Source: Rhodohalobacter sulfatireducens
Lineage (GTDB): Bacteria; Bacteroidota; Rhodothermia; Balneolales; Balneolaceae
Length of the DNA stretch: 64,000 nucleotides
Assembly: GCF_022012475.1 (NCBI RefSeq)
Contig: NZ_JAKLWS010000023.1
Span: 1 to 64,000, forward strand
Reading direction: 5' to 3'
This document shows, one piece after another, positions 1 to 9,152 of the stretch. A program made the translations under genes and the position numbers. A model generated the notes under the pieces. It saw nothing but the letters and a program-made list of their open reading frames with translations, was not told where the DNA came from and did no database searches. How positions within the stretch are numbered: position 1 is the first letter of the stretch; each line of letters begins with the position of its first letter.

Positions 1-94
<94 letters not shown>

Positions 95-143
95 TTAAAT
101 ATTTATGTATGGTTTTATTTACTTTAGAACGTTCGCCCTGAAG

Positions 144-215
<72 letters not shown>

Positions 216-226
216 TGATTTCAGTG

Positions 227-299
227 AGCGGGCGACCAGAGTCGAACTGGCAACATTCACCTTGGAAGGGTGACGCTCTACCAATTGAGCTACGCCCGC
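227..299 (-). tRNA. tRNA-Gly (anticodon TCC)
   Basis: Minus-strand cloverleaf with acceptor stem GCGGGCG/CGCCCGC and anticodon stem TCACC/GGTGA around the loop CTTCCAA, giving anticodon TCC (GGA/GGG codons). The T-loop is TTCGACT. CCA is not encoded. It lies 11 bases from the tRNA-Thr(GGT) gene and is probably processed from the same precursor. Confidence 0.95.
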
Positions 300-307
300 A
301 GTTGTTG

Positions 308-390
308 TGGGGGGAGGAGGATTCGAACCTCCGAAGTCTCACGACAACAGATTTACAGTCTGCCCCAGTTGGCCACTTTGGTATCCCCCC
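308..390 (-). tRNA. tRNA-Tyr (anticodon GTA)
   Basis: Minus-strand class II tRNA with a long variable arm. The acceptor stem is GGGGGGA/TCCCCCC, and the anticodon stem GCAGA/TCTGT surrounds the loop CTGTAAA, giving anticodon GTA. The 83-base length and the extra arm fit bacterial tRNA-Tyr. CCA is not encoded. Confidence 0.95.
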
Positions 391-423
391 TCACTATCCA
401 ATTAAAAATAATTAGTTAGAGAG

Positions 424-495
424 AGCCAGTGACCGGATTTGAACCGATGACCGGCGGTTTACAAAACCGCTGCTCTACCACTGAGCTACACTGGC
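424..495 (-). tRNA. tRNA-Thr (anticodon TGT)
   Basis: Minus-strand cloverleaf with acceptor stem GCCAGTG/CACTGGC and anticodon stem GCGGT/ACCGC around the loop TTTGTAA, giving anticodon TGT (ACA/ACG codons). It is the first gene of the tRNA-tuf transcript, about 115 bases downstream of a good promoter. Confidence 0.95.
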
Positions 496-610
496 GATGT
501 CCATAATTTCAAAAAACTCTTAGAGCAGAAGCAGACAAGCAAAACTTATCCCTCCGCCCGATTCTCAAATTAGCTTGAAGGCATAATTTTCCCGCAAGCG
601 AAAGACCTGA

Positions 611-639
611 AGTATAAGAACATCTCCAGCATTAGTCAA
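611..639 (-). promoter_or_regulatory. Promoter of the tRNA-tuf operon
   Basis: On the minus strand, TTGACT (634-639) and TATACT (611-616) are separated by exactly 17 bases. This is close to the E. coli sigma-70 consensus and lies about 115 bases upstream of the first tRNA. No gene lies between it and the tRNAs. Confidence 0.65.
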
Positions 640-661
640 CAAAATTGATCACTTTTTTTAC

Positions 662-1294
662 TTAATTGTTCTTCTTTTTCTGGAATCTTTTATAAAAAAC
701 CCGAGCCACAACCAGAATGGCGATCATAATTAATACAATCCAGCCATATACGTTTAAATAATGCCCAATAATCTGCCAGTTCTCATGAACAATCCAACCG
801 AATATTAACAATATGAAATTCCACAATAATGAACTTATAAACGAATTTATGATCGTAGCATAAACTTTTGTCTTGGTCATACCGCTTGTCAGTGAAATTG
901 CAGAGCGAGTACCGGCTAAAAATCGGTTAGCGAGAATGACTCCCTGCCCCCACTTGTTCATCCATCGGTTAATTTTATCGAAATACTTTACATCTATAAA
1001 TCTCATCAACCAAAATCGGTTTCTCTCCTGCTCAATCCTGTCTCCAAAATATAATCCAATGGCATACATACTCATAAAGCCAAAAACAGAGGCAACAGTC
1101 GTTAGCATCAGCACAGGTACAAAATTTATAATCTGCTCAGCGGCAAGATATCCGCCAAACGCCACAAGAACATCACCCGGAATTGGGGGTACAATATTTT
1201 CAAGATAGGCTACAAGTGTAAAGATCACATAAATATAGAGAGGTGACAGGGTTTGTATCCACTCAACAGCTTGTTGAACGTACGCCTCCATCAC
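662..1294 (-). CDS. DedA family (VTT domain) inner-membrane protein
   Basis: The 210-residue protein has several membrane segments and the DedA hallmarks: an acidic residue near an N-terminal PPIPGD motif (E32-NIVPPIPGD) and the later NRFLAGTRSAISLTSG stretch. DedA proteins are envelope transporters or scramblases needed for membrane homeostasis; some flip undecaprenyl phosphate or phosphatidylethanolamine. Which lipid this one handles cannot be told. The reading starts at a GTG (1292-1294) that shares a base with the ispF stop codon; an ATG follows immediately at 1291. It is the last gene of the queA-ispD-ispF-dedA unit. Translational coupling to ispF is likely from the overlap. Confidence 0.88.
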   Translation of the reverse strand: MMEAYVQQAVEWIQTLSPLYIYVIFTLVAYLENIVPPIPGDVLVAFGGYLAAEQIINFVPVLMLTTVASVFGFMSMYAIGLYFGDRIEQERNRFWLMRFIDVKYFDKINRWMNKWGQGVILANRFLAGTRSAISLTSGMTKTKVYATIINSFISSLLWNFILLIFGWIVHENWQIIGHYLNVYGWIVLIMIAILVVARVFYKRFQKKKNN

Positions 1295-1773
1295 TACCCT
1301 CTTTTTAAAAGTACAACTGCGTGAACAGCGATTCCTTCTTCACGACCTACAAAACCCATTTTCTCATTTGTGGTGGCTTTCACAGAAATCTGCTCCACAT
1401 CGCAATTTAAAGTTTCGCCAATATGGCTTTGTATCTTGGGAATGAATTTACTGAGCTTAGGCTTCTCTGCCACAACTGTTGAGTCTATGTTAGTTATACT
1501 AAAGCCTTTTTCTTGAACCAGTTTGTAACTATCCTTTAACAGTTGTGTACTGTCGGCGTTTTTAAAAGCAGGATCAGTATCCGGGAAATGACGACCAATA
1601 TCTCCCAAAGATGCCGCACCAAGAATCGCATCTGTTATGGCGTGCAGTAATACATCGGCATCAGAGTGTCCCTTCAGGCCTTTTTCGAATGGTATTTCTA
1701 TACCCCCGAGGATCAGTTTTCGATTTTCCTCAAACGGGTGCACATCGTACCCCAGGCCGACCCGAAAACTCAC
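1294..1773 (-). CDS. ispF: 2-C-methyl-D-erythritol 2,4-cyclodiphosphate synthase
   Basis: IspF converts CDP-methylerythritol 2-phosphate to methylerythritol cyclodiphosphate in the non-mevalonate isoprenoid pathway. The 159 residues match the family length. The N-terminus [11 protein letters not shown] carries the metal-binding Asp and His, followed by [19 protein letters not shown], the DIGRHFPD motif, and a C-terminal [18 protein letters not shown]. It starts with GTG within the sequence GTGA that also holds the ispD stop codon, so the two are translationally coupled. IspD and IspF are next to each other or fused in many bacteria. Confidence 0.97.
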   Translation of the reverse strand: MSFRVGLGYDVHPFEENRKLILGGIEIPFEKGLKGHSDADVLLHAITDAILGAASLGDIGRHFPDTDPAFKNADSTQLLKDSYKLVQEKGFSITNIDSTVVAEKPKLSKFIPKIQSHIGETLNCDVEQISVKATTNEKMGFVGREEGIAVHAVVLLKRG

Positions 1774-2468
1774 TGTACTCCCTCCCCGATGAAATAGCGG
1801 GCCATATCTAAATCATTCGGATGGGTAATCTTGAAATTTTTACCGGATCCTTCTACAAGCACCACTTTTCCACCAATCTTCTCTACCAGAGATGAATCAT
1901 CCGATCCCAAAAAATCGTGCTCAGCTGCGTATTGATAAGCCTCCCTGAGCAAGGCTGCCCAAAAAATTTGCGGGGTTTGTGCCTGCCATAATTTCTGGCG
2001 ATTTGGAGTCGATTCAATTTCAAGATTAGGACGAGCTATCTTGATGGTGTCCCGGGCAGGAATTGCCAAAACGGCACCACCTGAACGAGAAGCTTCTTCG
2101 ATACAGTTTTCAATATCTTCCTTGCTGACAAAAGGGCGAACAGCGTCGTGAACGGCAATGAGTCCGGTTTTATCAGAAATTTGCTCTAATGCATTTCTGA
2201 TAGAATCCTGCCTTTCTTGCCCCCCCTCCACAACAGTGCAGTTTAAACCAGGAAAAACACGGGAAATAAGTTCCCGTGTTTCATCAATATACTGATCTGA
2301 TGTTGAAACAATAACCTCACCTAAGCCAGAAACCTCTTTGAATTTCAGTAGAGTATATTCCAGAATTGATTTACCGGCAATTTTTATGTACGGTTTCGGG
2401 ATTTCGGCACCGAGCCTTTCTCCTTTTCCGGCAGCCGGAATAATAAGTGCAAGTTGTTGTTTTGCCAC
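1770..2468 (-). CDS. ispD: 2-C-methyl-D-erythritol 4-phosphate cytidylyltransferase
   Basis: IspD adds CMP from CTP to methylerythritol 4-phosphate, the third step of the MEP isoprenoid pathway. The 232 residues are standard. The nucleotide-binding N-terminus [13 protein letters not shown] and the VHDAVRPF motif are visible, as is [14 protein letters not shown] near the substrate site. The start is a GTG at 2466-2468, five bases after the queA stop codon. It overlaps ispF by four bases. Confidence 0.97.
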   Translation of the reverse strand: MAKQQLALIIPAAGKGERLGAEIPKPYIKIAGKSILEYTLLKFKEVSGLGEVIVSTSDQYIDETRELISRVFPGLNCTVVEGGQERQDSIRNALEQISDKTGLIAVHDAVRPFVSKEDIENCIEEASRSGGAVLAIPARDTIKIARPNLEIESTPNRQKLWQAQTPQIFWAALLREAYQYAAEHDFLGSDDSSLVEKIGGKVVLVEGSGKNFKITHPNDLDMARYFIGEGVQ

Positions 2469-2472
2469 AGTT

Positions 2473-3525
2473 TTATTGTATCAGCATTGCATCCCCGAAT
2501 GAGAAAAACCGATAATCCTCAGCAACAGCTTCTTTGTAGGCTTTTTTAATGAATTCGAAACCGCCAAACGCTGCGGCCAGCATCAGTAAGGTCGATTCGG
2601 GTCTGTGAAAGTTTGTAATAATTCCTTCAGTAATTTTAAACTCGTAATCGGGATAAATGAATTTATCAGTCCAACCTGTTCCGGGCTTAGACATGCCACT
2701 TGCCATAACACTCGTCTCAATCACTCTTACAGCAGAGGTTCCACAAGCATACACTTTATTTTTCTTACTGGAAAGTGCCTCGTTAATTCTGTCTGAAGTT
2801 TCTTTGGAGATATAGTAGTTTTCAGAATCCATACGATGCTTAGTCAGGTCCTCCACTTCAACAGGCCGAAATGTTCCCCAACCTATATGAAGAGTTACAG
2901 GCAGAAACTCTACGCCCTTCTTCTCAAGCTTTTCAACCAATTCCGGTGTAAAGTGCATACCTGCCGTTGGTGCCGCAACAGCTCCCCGCTCCTTAGCAAA
3001 GATTGTTTGATACCTTTCTTTATCACTCTCTTTTGGCTCTCTGTCTATATAGGGAGGAAGCGGCATATCACCAATCTCATCCAATCGGTCATAAAGATCT
3101 TCGTTGGGACCTTCATAGAGAAAACGAATCGTTCTCCCGCGTGAAGTTGTGTTGTCAATTACTTCGGCCATTAAATCTTCACCAAAGTAGAGTTTGTTGC
3201 CAATGCGTATTTTACGAGCCGGCTCAACCAATACATCCCAGAGCATATTCTCGGGCATAAGCTCTCTCAAAAGAAATACTTCAATATCTGCATCGGTTTT
3301 TTCTTTTTTCCCTTTTAACTTGGCAGGAAAAACTTTTGTGTTATTGTAGACAATAACATCCCCCTTGTTGAAATATTTATGAATATCTTTAAATGTTTCA
3401 TGCTTTATAGATTCATCCTCTCGATTCAAGACCATGAGCCTTGATTCATCTCTTGGATCTTTTGGTTCTTCTGGCACATTAAAATCATCGATTTCAAATT
3501 TGAAATCTGTCAATTTCATTTTCAA
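2473..3525 (-). CDS. queA: S-adenosylmethionine:tRNA ribosyltransferase-isomerase
   Basis: QueA moves the ribosyl group of SAM onto preQ1 in tRNA to make epoxyqueuosine, part of wobble-base modification. The 350 residues cover the whole family. Recognisable blocks are DPRDESRLMVLNR, VIVYNNTKVFPAKL, GAVAAPTAGMHFT and LHIGWGTFRPV. It is the first gene of the queA-ispD-ispF-dedA operon. A second in-frame ATG two codons in could be the true start. A promoter-like pair lies about 50 bases upstream. Confidence 0.96.
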   Translation of the reverse strand: MKMKLTDFKFEIDDFNVPEEPKDPRDESRLMVLNREDESIKHETFKDIHKYFNKGDVIVYNNTKVFPAKLKGKKEKTDADIEVFLLRELMPENMLWDVLVEPARKIRIGNKLYFGEDLMAEVIDNTTSRGRTIRFLYEGPNEDLYDRLDEIGDMPLPPYIDREPKESDKERYQTIFAKERGAVAAPTAGMHFTPELVEKLEKKGVEFLPVTLHIGWGTFRPVEVEDLTKHRMDSENYYISKETSDRINEALSSKKNKVYACGTSAVRVIETSVMASGMSKPGTGWTDKFIYPDYEFKITEGIITNFHRPESTLLMLAAAFGGFEFIKKAYKEAVAEDYRFFSFGDAMLIQ

Positions 3526-3573
3526 AACAGTAGGGATTATGTATTTGAGTTTTCAACTTTAAGGAAGCCAAAA

Positions 3574-3602
3574 AATATAGCGGTTTTTTAATCTTCTTAC
3601 AA
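3574..3602 (-). promoter_or_regulatory. Candidate promoter of the queA operon
   Basis: On the minus strand TTGTAA (3597-3602) and TATATT (3574-3579) are 17 bases apart, about 50 bases before the queA start. Spacing and position fit a sigma-70-type promoter. Confidence 0.5.
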
Positions 3603-3680
3603 GGGTAATATATTTGTTCCCGGGAATTGTGGTACAATTTTAGCCGTTTTTAAAATGGACAACAAAACAAACAATATCTA

Positions 3681-3709
3681 TTTACTTACTTCGTACAATT
3701 ATGTATAAT
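3681..3709 (+). promoter_or_regulatory. Candidate promoter for the gene at 3750
   Basis: TTTACT (3681-3686) and a perfect TATAAT (3704-3709) are 17 bases apart, 40 bases upstream of the start codon at 3750. A second TATAAT at 3714-3719 lacks a good upstream box. Confidence 0.5.
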
Positions 3710-3749
3710 TATTTATAATGATAGATCGTTTGATAAGAAAGTTATAACT

Positions 3750-4244
3750 ATGAAGAAAATTTTAAGCGCACTTACGATTATTTTCTTAATAACCGCAGTT
3801 ACGGCAAATGCCCAATTGCGTGAGGATCTTTCCTATCAACCGGAAACCTATACAACTACTCTCTCAAGCTCACAACACACGGGTGGTCCCGGTAATTGGA
3901 TGAACATGCTGAATATGACGATGAGTCATTCTTATTCCATGTCTTTCAGCAGCATTGGCGGACAGATGCAAAATATTAATGCTTACACAAATCACATGTT
4001 TTTTGATGTAAGTGACCGTTTAAATGCACAGCTTGATATTTCTCTTCTCCACTCTCCGTTTGGTAACAGTTTTATGACGAACAACAGTAATAGTCTTGGC
4101 GCACAAATTATTGTCGATCAAGCTCGAATCGATTACCAACTAACTGACAACGCCAGTATCTCTTTTCAATTCTCACAACGTCCCGGATACTATGGTAACG
4201 GAGCTTATTCTCCATTCAATAGAATGATGAGACCTTGGTATTAA
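3750..4244 (+). CDS. Secreted or outer-membrane-associated protein of unknown function
   Basis: Not recognised as a named family. The 164 residues begin with a clear signal peptide (MKKILSALTIIFLITAVTANA, cleavage near residue 22). The mature part is rich in Ser, Asn, Met and aromatic residues, with alternating short beta-like stretches such as LNAQLDISLLHSPFG and ARIDYQLTDNASISFQFSQRP, as in periplasmic or outer-membrane beta proteins. It is eight bases upstream of the LytR_C gene and is likely co-transcribed with it and rsfS. It has its own candidate promoter. The Met-rich segment near residues 48-60 is odd but short. Confidence 0.75.
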   Translation: MKKILSALTIIFLITAVTANAQLREDLSYQPETYTTTLSSSQHTGGPGNWMNMLNMTMSHSYSMSFSSIGGQMQNINAYTNHMFFDVSDRLNAQLDISLLHSPFGNSFMTNNSNSLGAQIIVDQARIDYQLTDNASISFQFSQRPGYYGNGAYSPFNRMMRPWY

Positions 4245-4252
4245 GCTGATAG

Positions 4253-4711
4253 ATGGGCAACGTTTCAAAGGAAGAATCAACGAATCACCTCTTTCTGAAT
4301 TCGGTTATTGGTTTTCTTGGTGTTCTGCTGGTAATATTACTTGTTGCCCTGTTTTCTCGTATTTTGTTTCCGAGAATTGCAACCGATCGCGTCCAAAAAG
4401 ATCCGGCTCTCATTAGTGAAGTTATTCAACTTGAAGTTTTAAACGGTTGCGGAATTAATGGGATAGCAACACGGTTTACAGATAGACTGAGAGAGTACGG
4501 TTTTGACGTAGTTGAAACTGGAAATTACGATCATTTTGATGTTTCTAATACCTTTGTCATCTCACGAAACGGGCAGATGGAAAATGCATATCGTGTTGCA
4601 GATGCTTTGGGTATTTCACGACAACAGGTACTCAGGGAACAAGCCTCTGAATTTTACCTTGATGTAACTCTGATCATCGGATTAGACTATGAATCCTTAA
4701 ATATTAATTAA
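4253..4711 (+). CDS. Membrane protein with LytR C-terminal (LytR_C) domain
   Basis: The 152-residue protein has one membrane helix (about residues 17-38) and a C-terminal domain from about residue 60 that fits the LytR_C family: LEVLNGCGINGIATRFTDRL, then the predicted beta strands FDVVETGNY and NTFVISRNG. The catalytic LCP domain that normally precedes LytR_C is missing, so this is a stand-alone LytR_C protein, probably facing the periplasm. Its role is not established. It sits six bases before rsfS; LytR-type genes next to rsfS are also seen in other phyla, so the pairing may be ancient. Confidence 0.75.
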   Translation: MGNVSKEESTNHLFLNSVIGFLGVLLVILLVALFSRILFPRIATDRVQKDPALISEVIQLEVLNGCGINGIATRFTDRLREYGFDVVETGNYDHFDVSNTFVISRNGQMENAYRVADALGISRQQVLREQASEFYLDVTLIIGLDYESLNIN

Positions 4712-4717
4712 CCGCCT

Positions 4718-5131
4718 ATGACAAATAAAATGGATATTGCCGAATCACAATTTCACACTGATTCACCAAGCAAAACAGCAGATTCTCAACTTTTACTAGA
4801 TACCATAACAGAGGGTTTACTTGAAAAGAAAGCGAGAGATATTAAAATTCTGGACGTTAGTTCCCTTACAACATTAACAGATTATTTTGTTGTCTGCCAC
4901 GGGAACTCCGAGACACAAATCCGCGCCTTAGCAAATAGCGTCATTGAAAATGTAAAGGAAAAACTGGGAGAAAATGTTTGGAAAAAAGAAGGACTTGACG
5001 CCAGACGATGGATTATTCTGGACTATGTAAATGTTGTCGTTCACATTTTTAGTGAGGAAAAAAGAGAGTATTATGGTATTGAACGGATGTGGAACGATGC
5101 AGAGATTACCGAAGTAGAAGATTCTGAGTAG
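4718..5131 (+). CDS. rsfS: Ribosome silencing factor RsfS (YbeB/Iojap family)
   Basis: RsfS binds ribosomal protein L14 and blocks joining of the subunits when nutrients are short. The 137 residues contain the family core: KKARDIKILDVSSLTTLTDY, FVVCHGNSETQIRALA, GLDARRWIILDYVNVVVHIF and EKREYYGIERMWNDA. The N-terminal 20 residues are extra and polar. It follows the LytR_C gene closely and precedes the giant kinase by about 70 bases. Confidence 0.95.
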   Translation: MTNKMDIAESQFHTDSPSKTADSQLLLDTITEGLLEKKARDIKILDVSSLTTLTDYFVVCHGNSETQIRALANSVIENVKEKLGENVWKKEGLDARRWIILDYVNVVVHIFSEEKREYYGIERMWNDAEITEVEDSE

Positions 5132-5204
5132 CTCAGGACTTTAGTTTTCAGACTGAGGTCGCACCTCATTTTTCCATATTAACTTTAAACTAAATGTTTA
5201 CCGT

Positions 5205-8200
5205 TTGTCTTGGTTAGCCAAATATTCAACTGGCATTTCGCTTACCGTACTTGTAATTCTACTTGTTGCATATCGTTTTTTTGAGGCTTCCAACATCTCC
5301 GGTTCTTCCGACACTCGAGCAGACGTAGAACAAAAAATCGCGCAATCTCTCGACCAGGGAGTCACTTTTTTTTACGAGCTTTCTGAGGAATTTCAGTATA
5401 AGTCCGATCAAATCTACCGGGATGTCAACAATGCGATTCAAACAGAAACAGAGAAACTGGCTCTTCACACACGTTTGCAGCAATATGATGTTTGGGGAAT
5501 AATTGTTCTCAATAACAACGAAAGATGGATTTGGACTGGCTTTGACGTAAGTACACCTTCTGATTTCAACAATTTTGACAGCCGGTCCGATACAACCGCT
5601 ATAGTTAATTTTAGTAACGTAGTTGCGTTTCTTAATCAACGGACAATCAATTTTAATGAAGAAGAGTACACAGTTGTAACAGCTGATAAGTTATACCAAA
5701 TATCAGACCTTCCATTTTCTGATAACCGCACTTCGCAGCTTTCAGGCGAATCTATCCTTGATAATCGATATCCAATATACTTTAACCTATTCGGAACCAC
5801 CCCACCTGGTGCTACGCAAAGAGTACTACGCACTCAATTTAGTGACTCCGTGGGCACTATCTACGCAGATCCAAACCAGGGTTACAACATTCAAGATACC
5901 GATCATTCATCTATACAGGCATACAGGTTCAGTTTTCATCTTGCCATATTTTTTCTGTTTTTCTTCACCTTATTCTTGTGGGCGTATAGGAATAAAAACG
6001 GCGCCAAGTATGCACTCGCATTTATAATTGTGGCGCTGTCTTGGCTATTCATTATTTATGGAGGTTTTATAAGCCATTGGTCCTCTATAATATTTTCGAT
6101 CACCTCCGGGATTGAATTACGATCCATTGAGGAACTCACATACTATGCTGTGAACAGCTTGTTTATTTTTCTCCTGTTCATCGCCCTTCACAACCTGCTG
6201 AGATTAACCCAACTTCCTGAATGGAGCAATAAATTAACCAGGTCGTTTTTATTGTCAATTCTTTTTGGTGTGATCCAGGTATTGCTCATTGTATTCTTTA
6301 TTGAATCAACTCAAACACTTTTAACCAATAGCGAAATTCCCCTTCTTGACCTGGAGCTGGCTCCCAATGCACAGTCCTTTTTTTTCTACATCTTCTCTGC
6401 ACTATTTTTTACGGGAATATCAGGTATTATAGTCACGTCAGGATATCACCTGGAATTAATTGAAAGCGGAAAAACTGGCTTAATATATGTTATCACGTCC
6501 TTCAGCTTTTTCTGCACCTTCTTTTTACTGGATCTTATTCTTACTGATTTTTCAATAATAGACTGGGTGCTAGTACTGGCCATTATTCTATTGTTCCTTC
6601 ATCTAATTTGTATCCATTTCCTGCATACCTATCCCGGATTGGTGAAAGAAATGTCAGGTTTCCGTAAACTTTTGATCGGTGTATTTTTTGCTTCCTCTGT
6701 GATCTATGTTATCATCTGGAATGCTACAAATACAAGGTTAGATCAAACGCTTTTAACCCAAACTTCCAATTTTATCGAAGAGGAAAGCGTTCAAACGGAA
6801 GATGTATTATATGATCTTCTTTCCGAGATCGAGTATAATCTGTCCTCCATTTCAGAAGAGGATCTAAATCAACGTGTGGCAAACATTCAGATACAATTTC
6901 AGGAAGTAATCCAACAATCCATCCGCCCTGATTGGCAAAATTATTCATTTTATGTTAAGCTGATTACTCAACAAGACCGGGAGATAGCCAACTATTCCAC
7001 TTCCGTAGAAACCCCAGCGTGGTCGACCTATTTTTCCAGCAGAGCCATAATGCTGCGAACTTATGAGGGAGAGCAGATTCGCTGGCACAACAACCGACCC
7101 GTTATCTGGAACAATCTCCCTATGAACTTATCAGACCGAATAGTCTCTCTTTCTCGTGGATGGATTCCACTATACGACAGTGAAAATCCGCGTGAAATCA
7201 TTGCTTGGATAGCTGCCGACGTTTACCTGGAACGAGCCGATTATAATAAACCAATGCGTGCAGTTCTGTCTGAGACTCCATCCGACGCCTGGAAACACAG
7301 TTTTTACCTGGCAGAGTTTACCGAATCTCGTCTTACGAGAAATACTATGCTTGGATTATATAATCATCAACCGCAATATAATAGGCTCCCTGAAAGAGAA
7401 CGTGAAATTGCCGAAAGTGATTCTATCAATTTTCTAACCAATTCCACATTGAATGGAACCTTCAGAGAAGTGCTTATTAACACTGATGAAAATATAATTG
7501 TAAAAGCCAGCACACCTTTTCCCGGAATGGAGCAACATCTGTTTTCCTATTTTAGACTGCAAATCGTGCTGGTATTTTTCGGGCTGTTCTGTTTTTCCAT
7601 TTTGTCACTCTCTGGTTTTCAGCATTTTAGTCCATTTGGCCAAAGCAGGAGGTTCAGATCTCGGCTGATTGACGGACTTGCCTTCGCCACCATCATTTTT
7701 TTGATTGTTCTGACTTTTACTACTCAATACGCCGTTGGAATTCAGAATGAAGAAAAACTGGAGCGAGAATTGATCCAAAATTTGAATAATCTCTCTGAAT
7801 CATTAAAGAACTTCCCGGTGTCTGATTCCAATGATGCACCGCCAATAACCCTGACAAATCTCACATCCACATTCAATGCAGATGTAATTTTATACCGCGG
7901 TACCAAAGTGGCTGAGTCTACAACTCCACAGGTTTTTCAACAAAATTTAATTCCGTCAATCCTCCCATATCCGGTTTACGATTTTATCTACAATCAGCAG
8001 CGAAGTCATTACATAACTACCACAAAAATCGGGAATGAAGAACTGCTCGTTGGCTACCAGTCTTTGCTGAATCAAAACGGGCAGCCCACAGGTGTAATTG
8101 CAATTCCTACATTCCTGCAATCTCCAATTTACAATGAACAGTTGCTCGAAACCACAAGCTATCTCTTTGTGGTATATCTTTTCATTTTTGCACTCTTCAT

Positions 8201-9071
8201 TGCAGGATCAGTTGTCCTTTCCGGGCGATTAACAAAACCCCTGTCCATCATTCAAGCCGGTTTGAAGAAGATTTCGCGAGGAGATATGCGCACTAAAGTA
8301 CCGGTCACCAGCCGGGATGAGATCGGCTCACTAGCTAACGCCTATAATAATATGGTTGAGAGGCTGGAAGAAGCCCAAAGGGAACTTGTTAAAGCTGAGC
8401 GAGAATCGGCCTGGAAAGAGATGGCCCAGCAGGTAGCTCACGAAATTAAGAATCCACTCACTCCGATGAAATTAAACCTTCAACACCTGCAACGACAGTT
8501 GGAAAGAAACCCTGAGAAAGCTTTTGATCTGAAACCCGTGATTGAGAAGACGGCCAACAACATCATCGGACAAATTGAGTCATTAAATAAAATTGCCTCC
8601 GATTTCTCAAAATTTGCACAACCCATTCAGGAGCCTAAAGAACGGGTCGACTTAAGCGAACTGCTTAAATCTATCTCGGATCTGTATAACAATGAATCGT
8701 CTGTTAAAGTAAACCTTCAACTGCCTGATAAAAATATTGAAATTCAAGCCGTAAAAGATGAATTGCGCCGGGTTCTTGTCAACCTGATGAAAAATTCAGT
8801 TGAAGCTTGCAATGAAGATCAAGCGATTGTAGAGATTTCATTGGAAAGAAATTCAAAAGATGTATTAATGAAAATTACTGACAACGGTAGTGGAATTGAT
8901 GCAGAGGATCGGGAGAAAGTTTTTGTGCCAAAATTTTCGACGAAATCCAGTGGAACGGGACTCGGCCTTGCCATCTCCAAAAAAATTGTAGAAGCTCACG
9001 GGGGAGATATCTGGTTTGAGTCTAAAAAAGGGCAAGGCACTACCTTTTTTGTAAAACTGCCCATCAATTAA
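5205..9071 (+). CDS. Very large NtrY-like membrane sensor histidine kinase
   Basis: A 1288-residue kinase with a complex membrane layout: one helix at 9-26, an exported domain to about 240, a cluster of helices at about 244-508, a second exported domain at 510-780, helices near 780-805 and 820-845, a third exported domain to 975, a helix at 984-1006, then HAMP (about 1006-1055), HisKA and HATPase. The H-box VAHEIKNPLTP places the phospho-acceptor at H1079; the N box (NLMKNSVEA), G1 (DNGSGI) and G2 (GTGLGLAISKKI) are intact. The H-box and its context resemble NtrY. No response regulator is adjacent, so the partner is unknown. No ATG fits; the start is a TTG at 5205. The signal sensed is unknown. 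Confidence 0.9.
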   Translation: MSWLAKYSTGISLTVLVILLVAYRFFEASNISGSSDTRADVEQKIAQSLDQGVTFFYELSEEFQYKSDQIYRDVNNAIQTETEKLALHTRLQQYDVWGIIVLNNNERWIWTGFDVSTPSDFNNFDSRSDTTAIVNFSNVVAFLNQRTINFNEEEYTVVTADKLYQISDLPFSDNRTSQLSGESILDNRYPIYFNLFGTTPPGATQRVLRTQFSDSVGTIYADPNQGYNIQDTDHSSIQAYRFSFHLAIFFLFFFTLFLWAYRNKNGAKYALAFIIVALSWLFIIYGGFISHWSSIIFSITSGIELRSIEELTYYAVNSLFIFLLFIALHNLLRLTQLPEWSNKLTRSFLLSILFGVIQVLLIVFFIESTQTLLTNSEIPLLDLELAPNAQSFFFYIFSALFFTGISGIIVTSGYHLELIESGKTGLIYVITSFSFFCTFFLLDLILTDFSIIDWVLVLAIILLFLHLICIHFLHTYPGLVKEMSGFRKLLIGVFFASSVIYVIIWNATNTRLDQTLLTQTSNFIEEESVQTEDVLYDLLSEIEYNLSSISEEDLNQRVANIQIQFQEVIQQSIRPDWQNYSFYVKLITQQDREIANYSTSVETPAWSTYFSSRAIMLRTYEGEQIRWHNNRPVIWNNLPMNLSDRIVSLSRGWIPLYDSENPREIIAWIAADVYLERADYNKPMRAVLSETPSDAWKHSFYLAEFTESRLTRNTMLGLYNHQPQYNRLPEREREIAESDSINFLTNSTLNGTFREVLINTDENIIVKASTPFPGMEQHLFSYFRLQIVLVFFGLFCFSILSLSGFQHFSPFGQSRRFRSRLIDGLAFATIIFLIVLTFTTQYAVGIQNEEKLERELIQNLNNLSESLKNFPVSDSNDAPPITLTNLTSTFNADVILYRGTKVAESTTPQVFQQNLIPSILPYPVYDFIYNQQRSHYITTTKIGNEELLVGYQSLLNQNGQPTGVIAIPTFLQSPIYNEQLLETTSYLFVVYLFIFALFIAGSVVLSGRLTKPLSIIQAGLKKISRGDMRTKVPVTSRDEIGSLANAYNNMVERLEEAQRELVKAERESAWKEMAQQVAHEIKNPLTPMKLNLQHLQRQLERNPEKAFDLKPVIEKTANNIIGQIESLNKIASDFSKFAQPIQEPKERVDLSELLKSISDLYNNESSVKVNLQLPDKNIEIQAVKDELRRVLVNLMKNSVEACNEDQAIVEISLERNSKDVLMKITDNGSGIDAEDREKVFVPKFSTKSSGTGLGLAISKKIVEAHGGDIWFESKKGQGTTFFVKLPIN

Positions 9072-9152
9072 TTAAAGAGGTTCCGGGAATTTCTCCGAGC
9101 TAAATTAGCCCTCACCTTTCTGCCTAAAAATTCGTACCATCCATGCCTTCAA

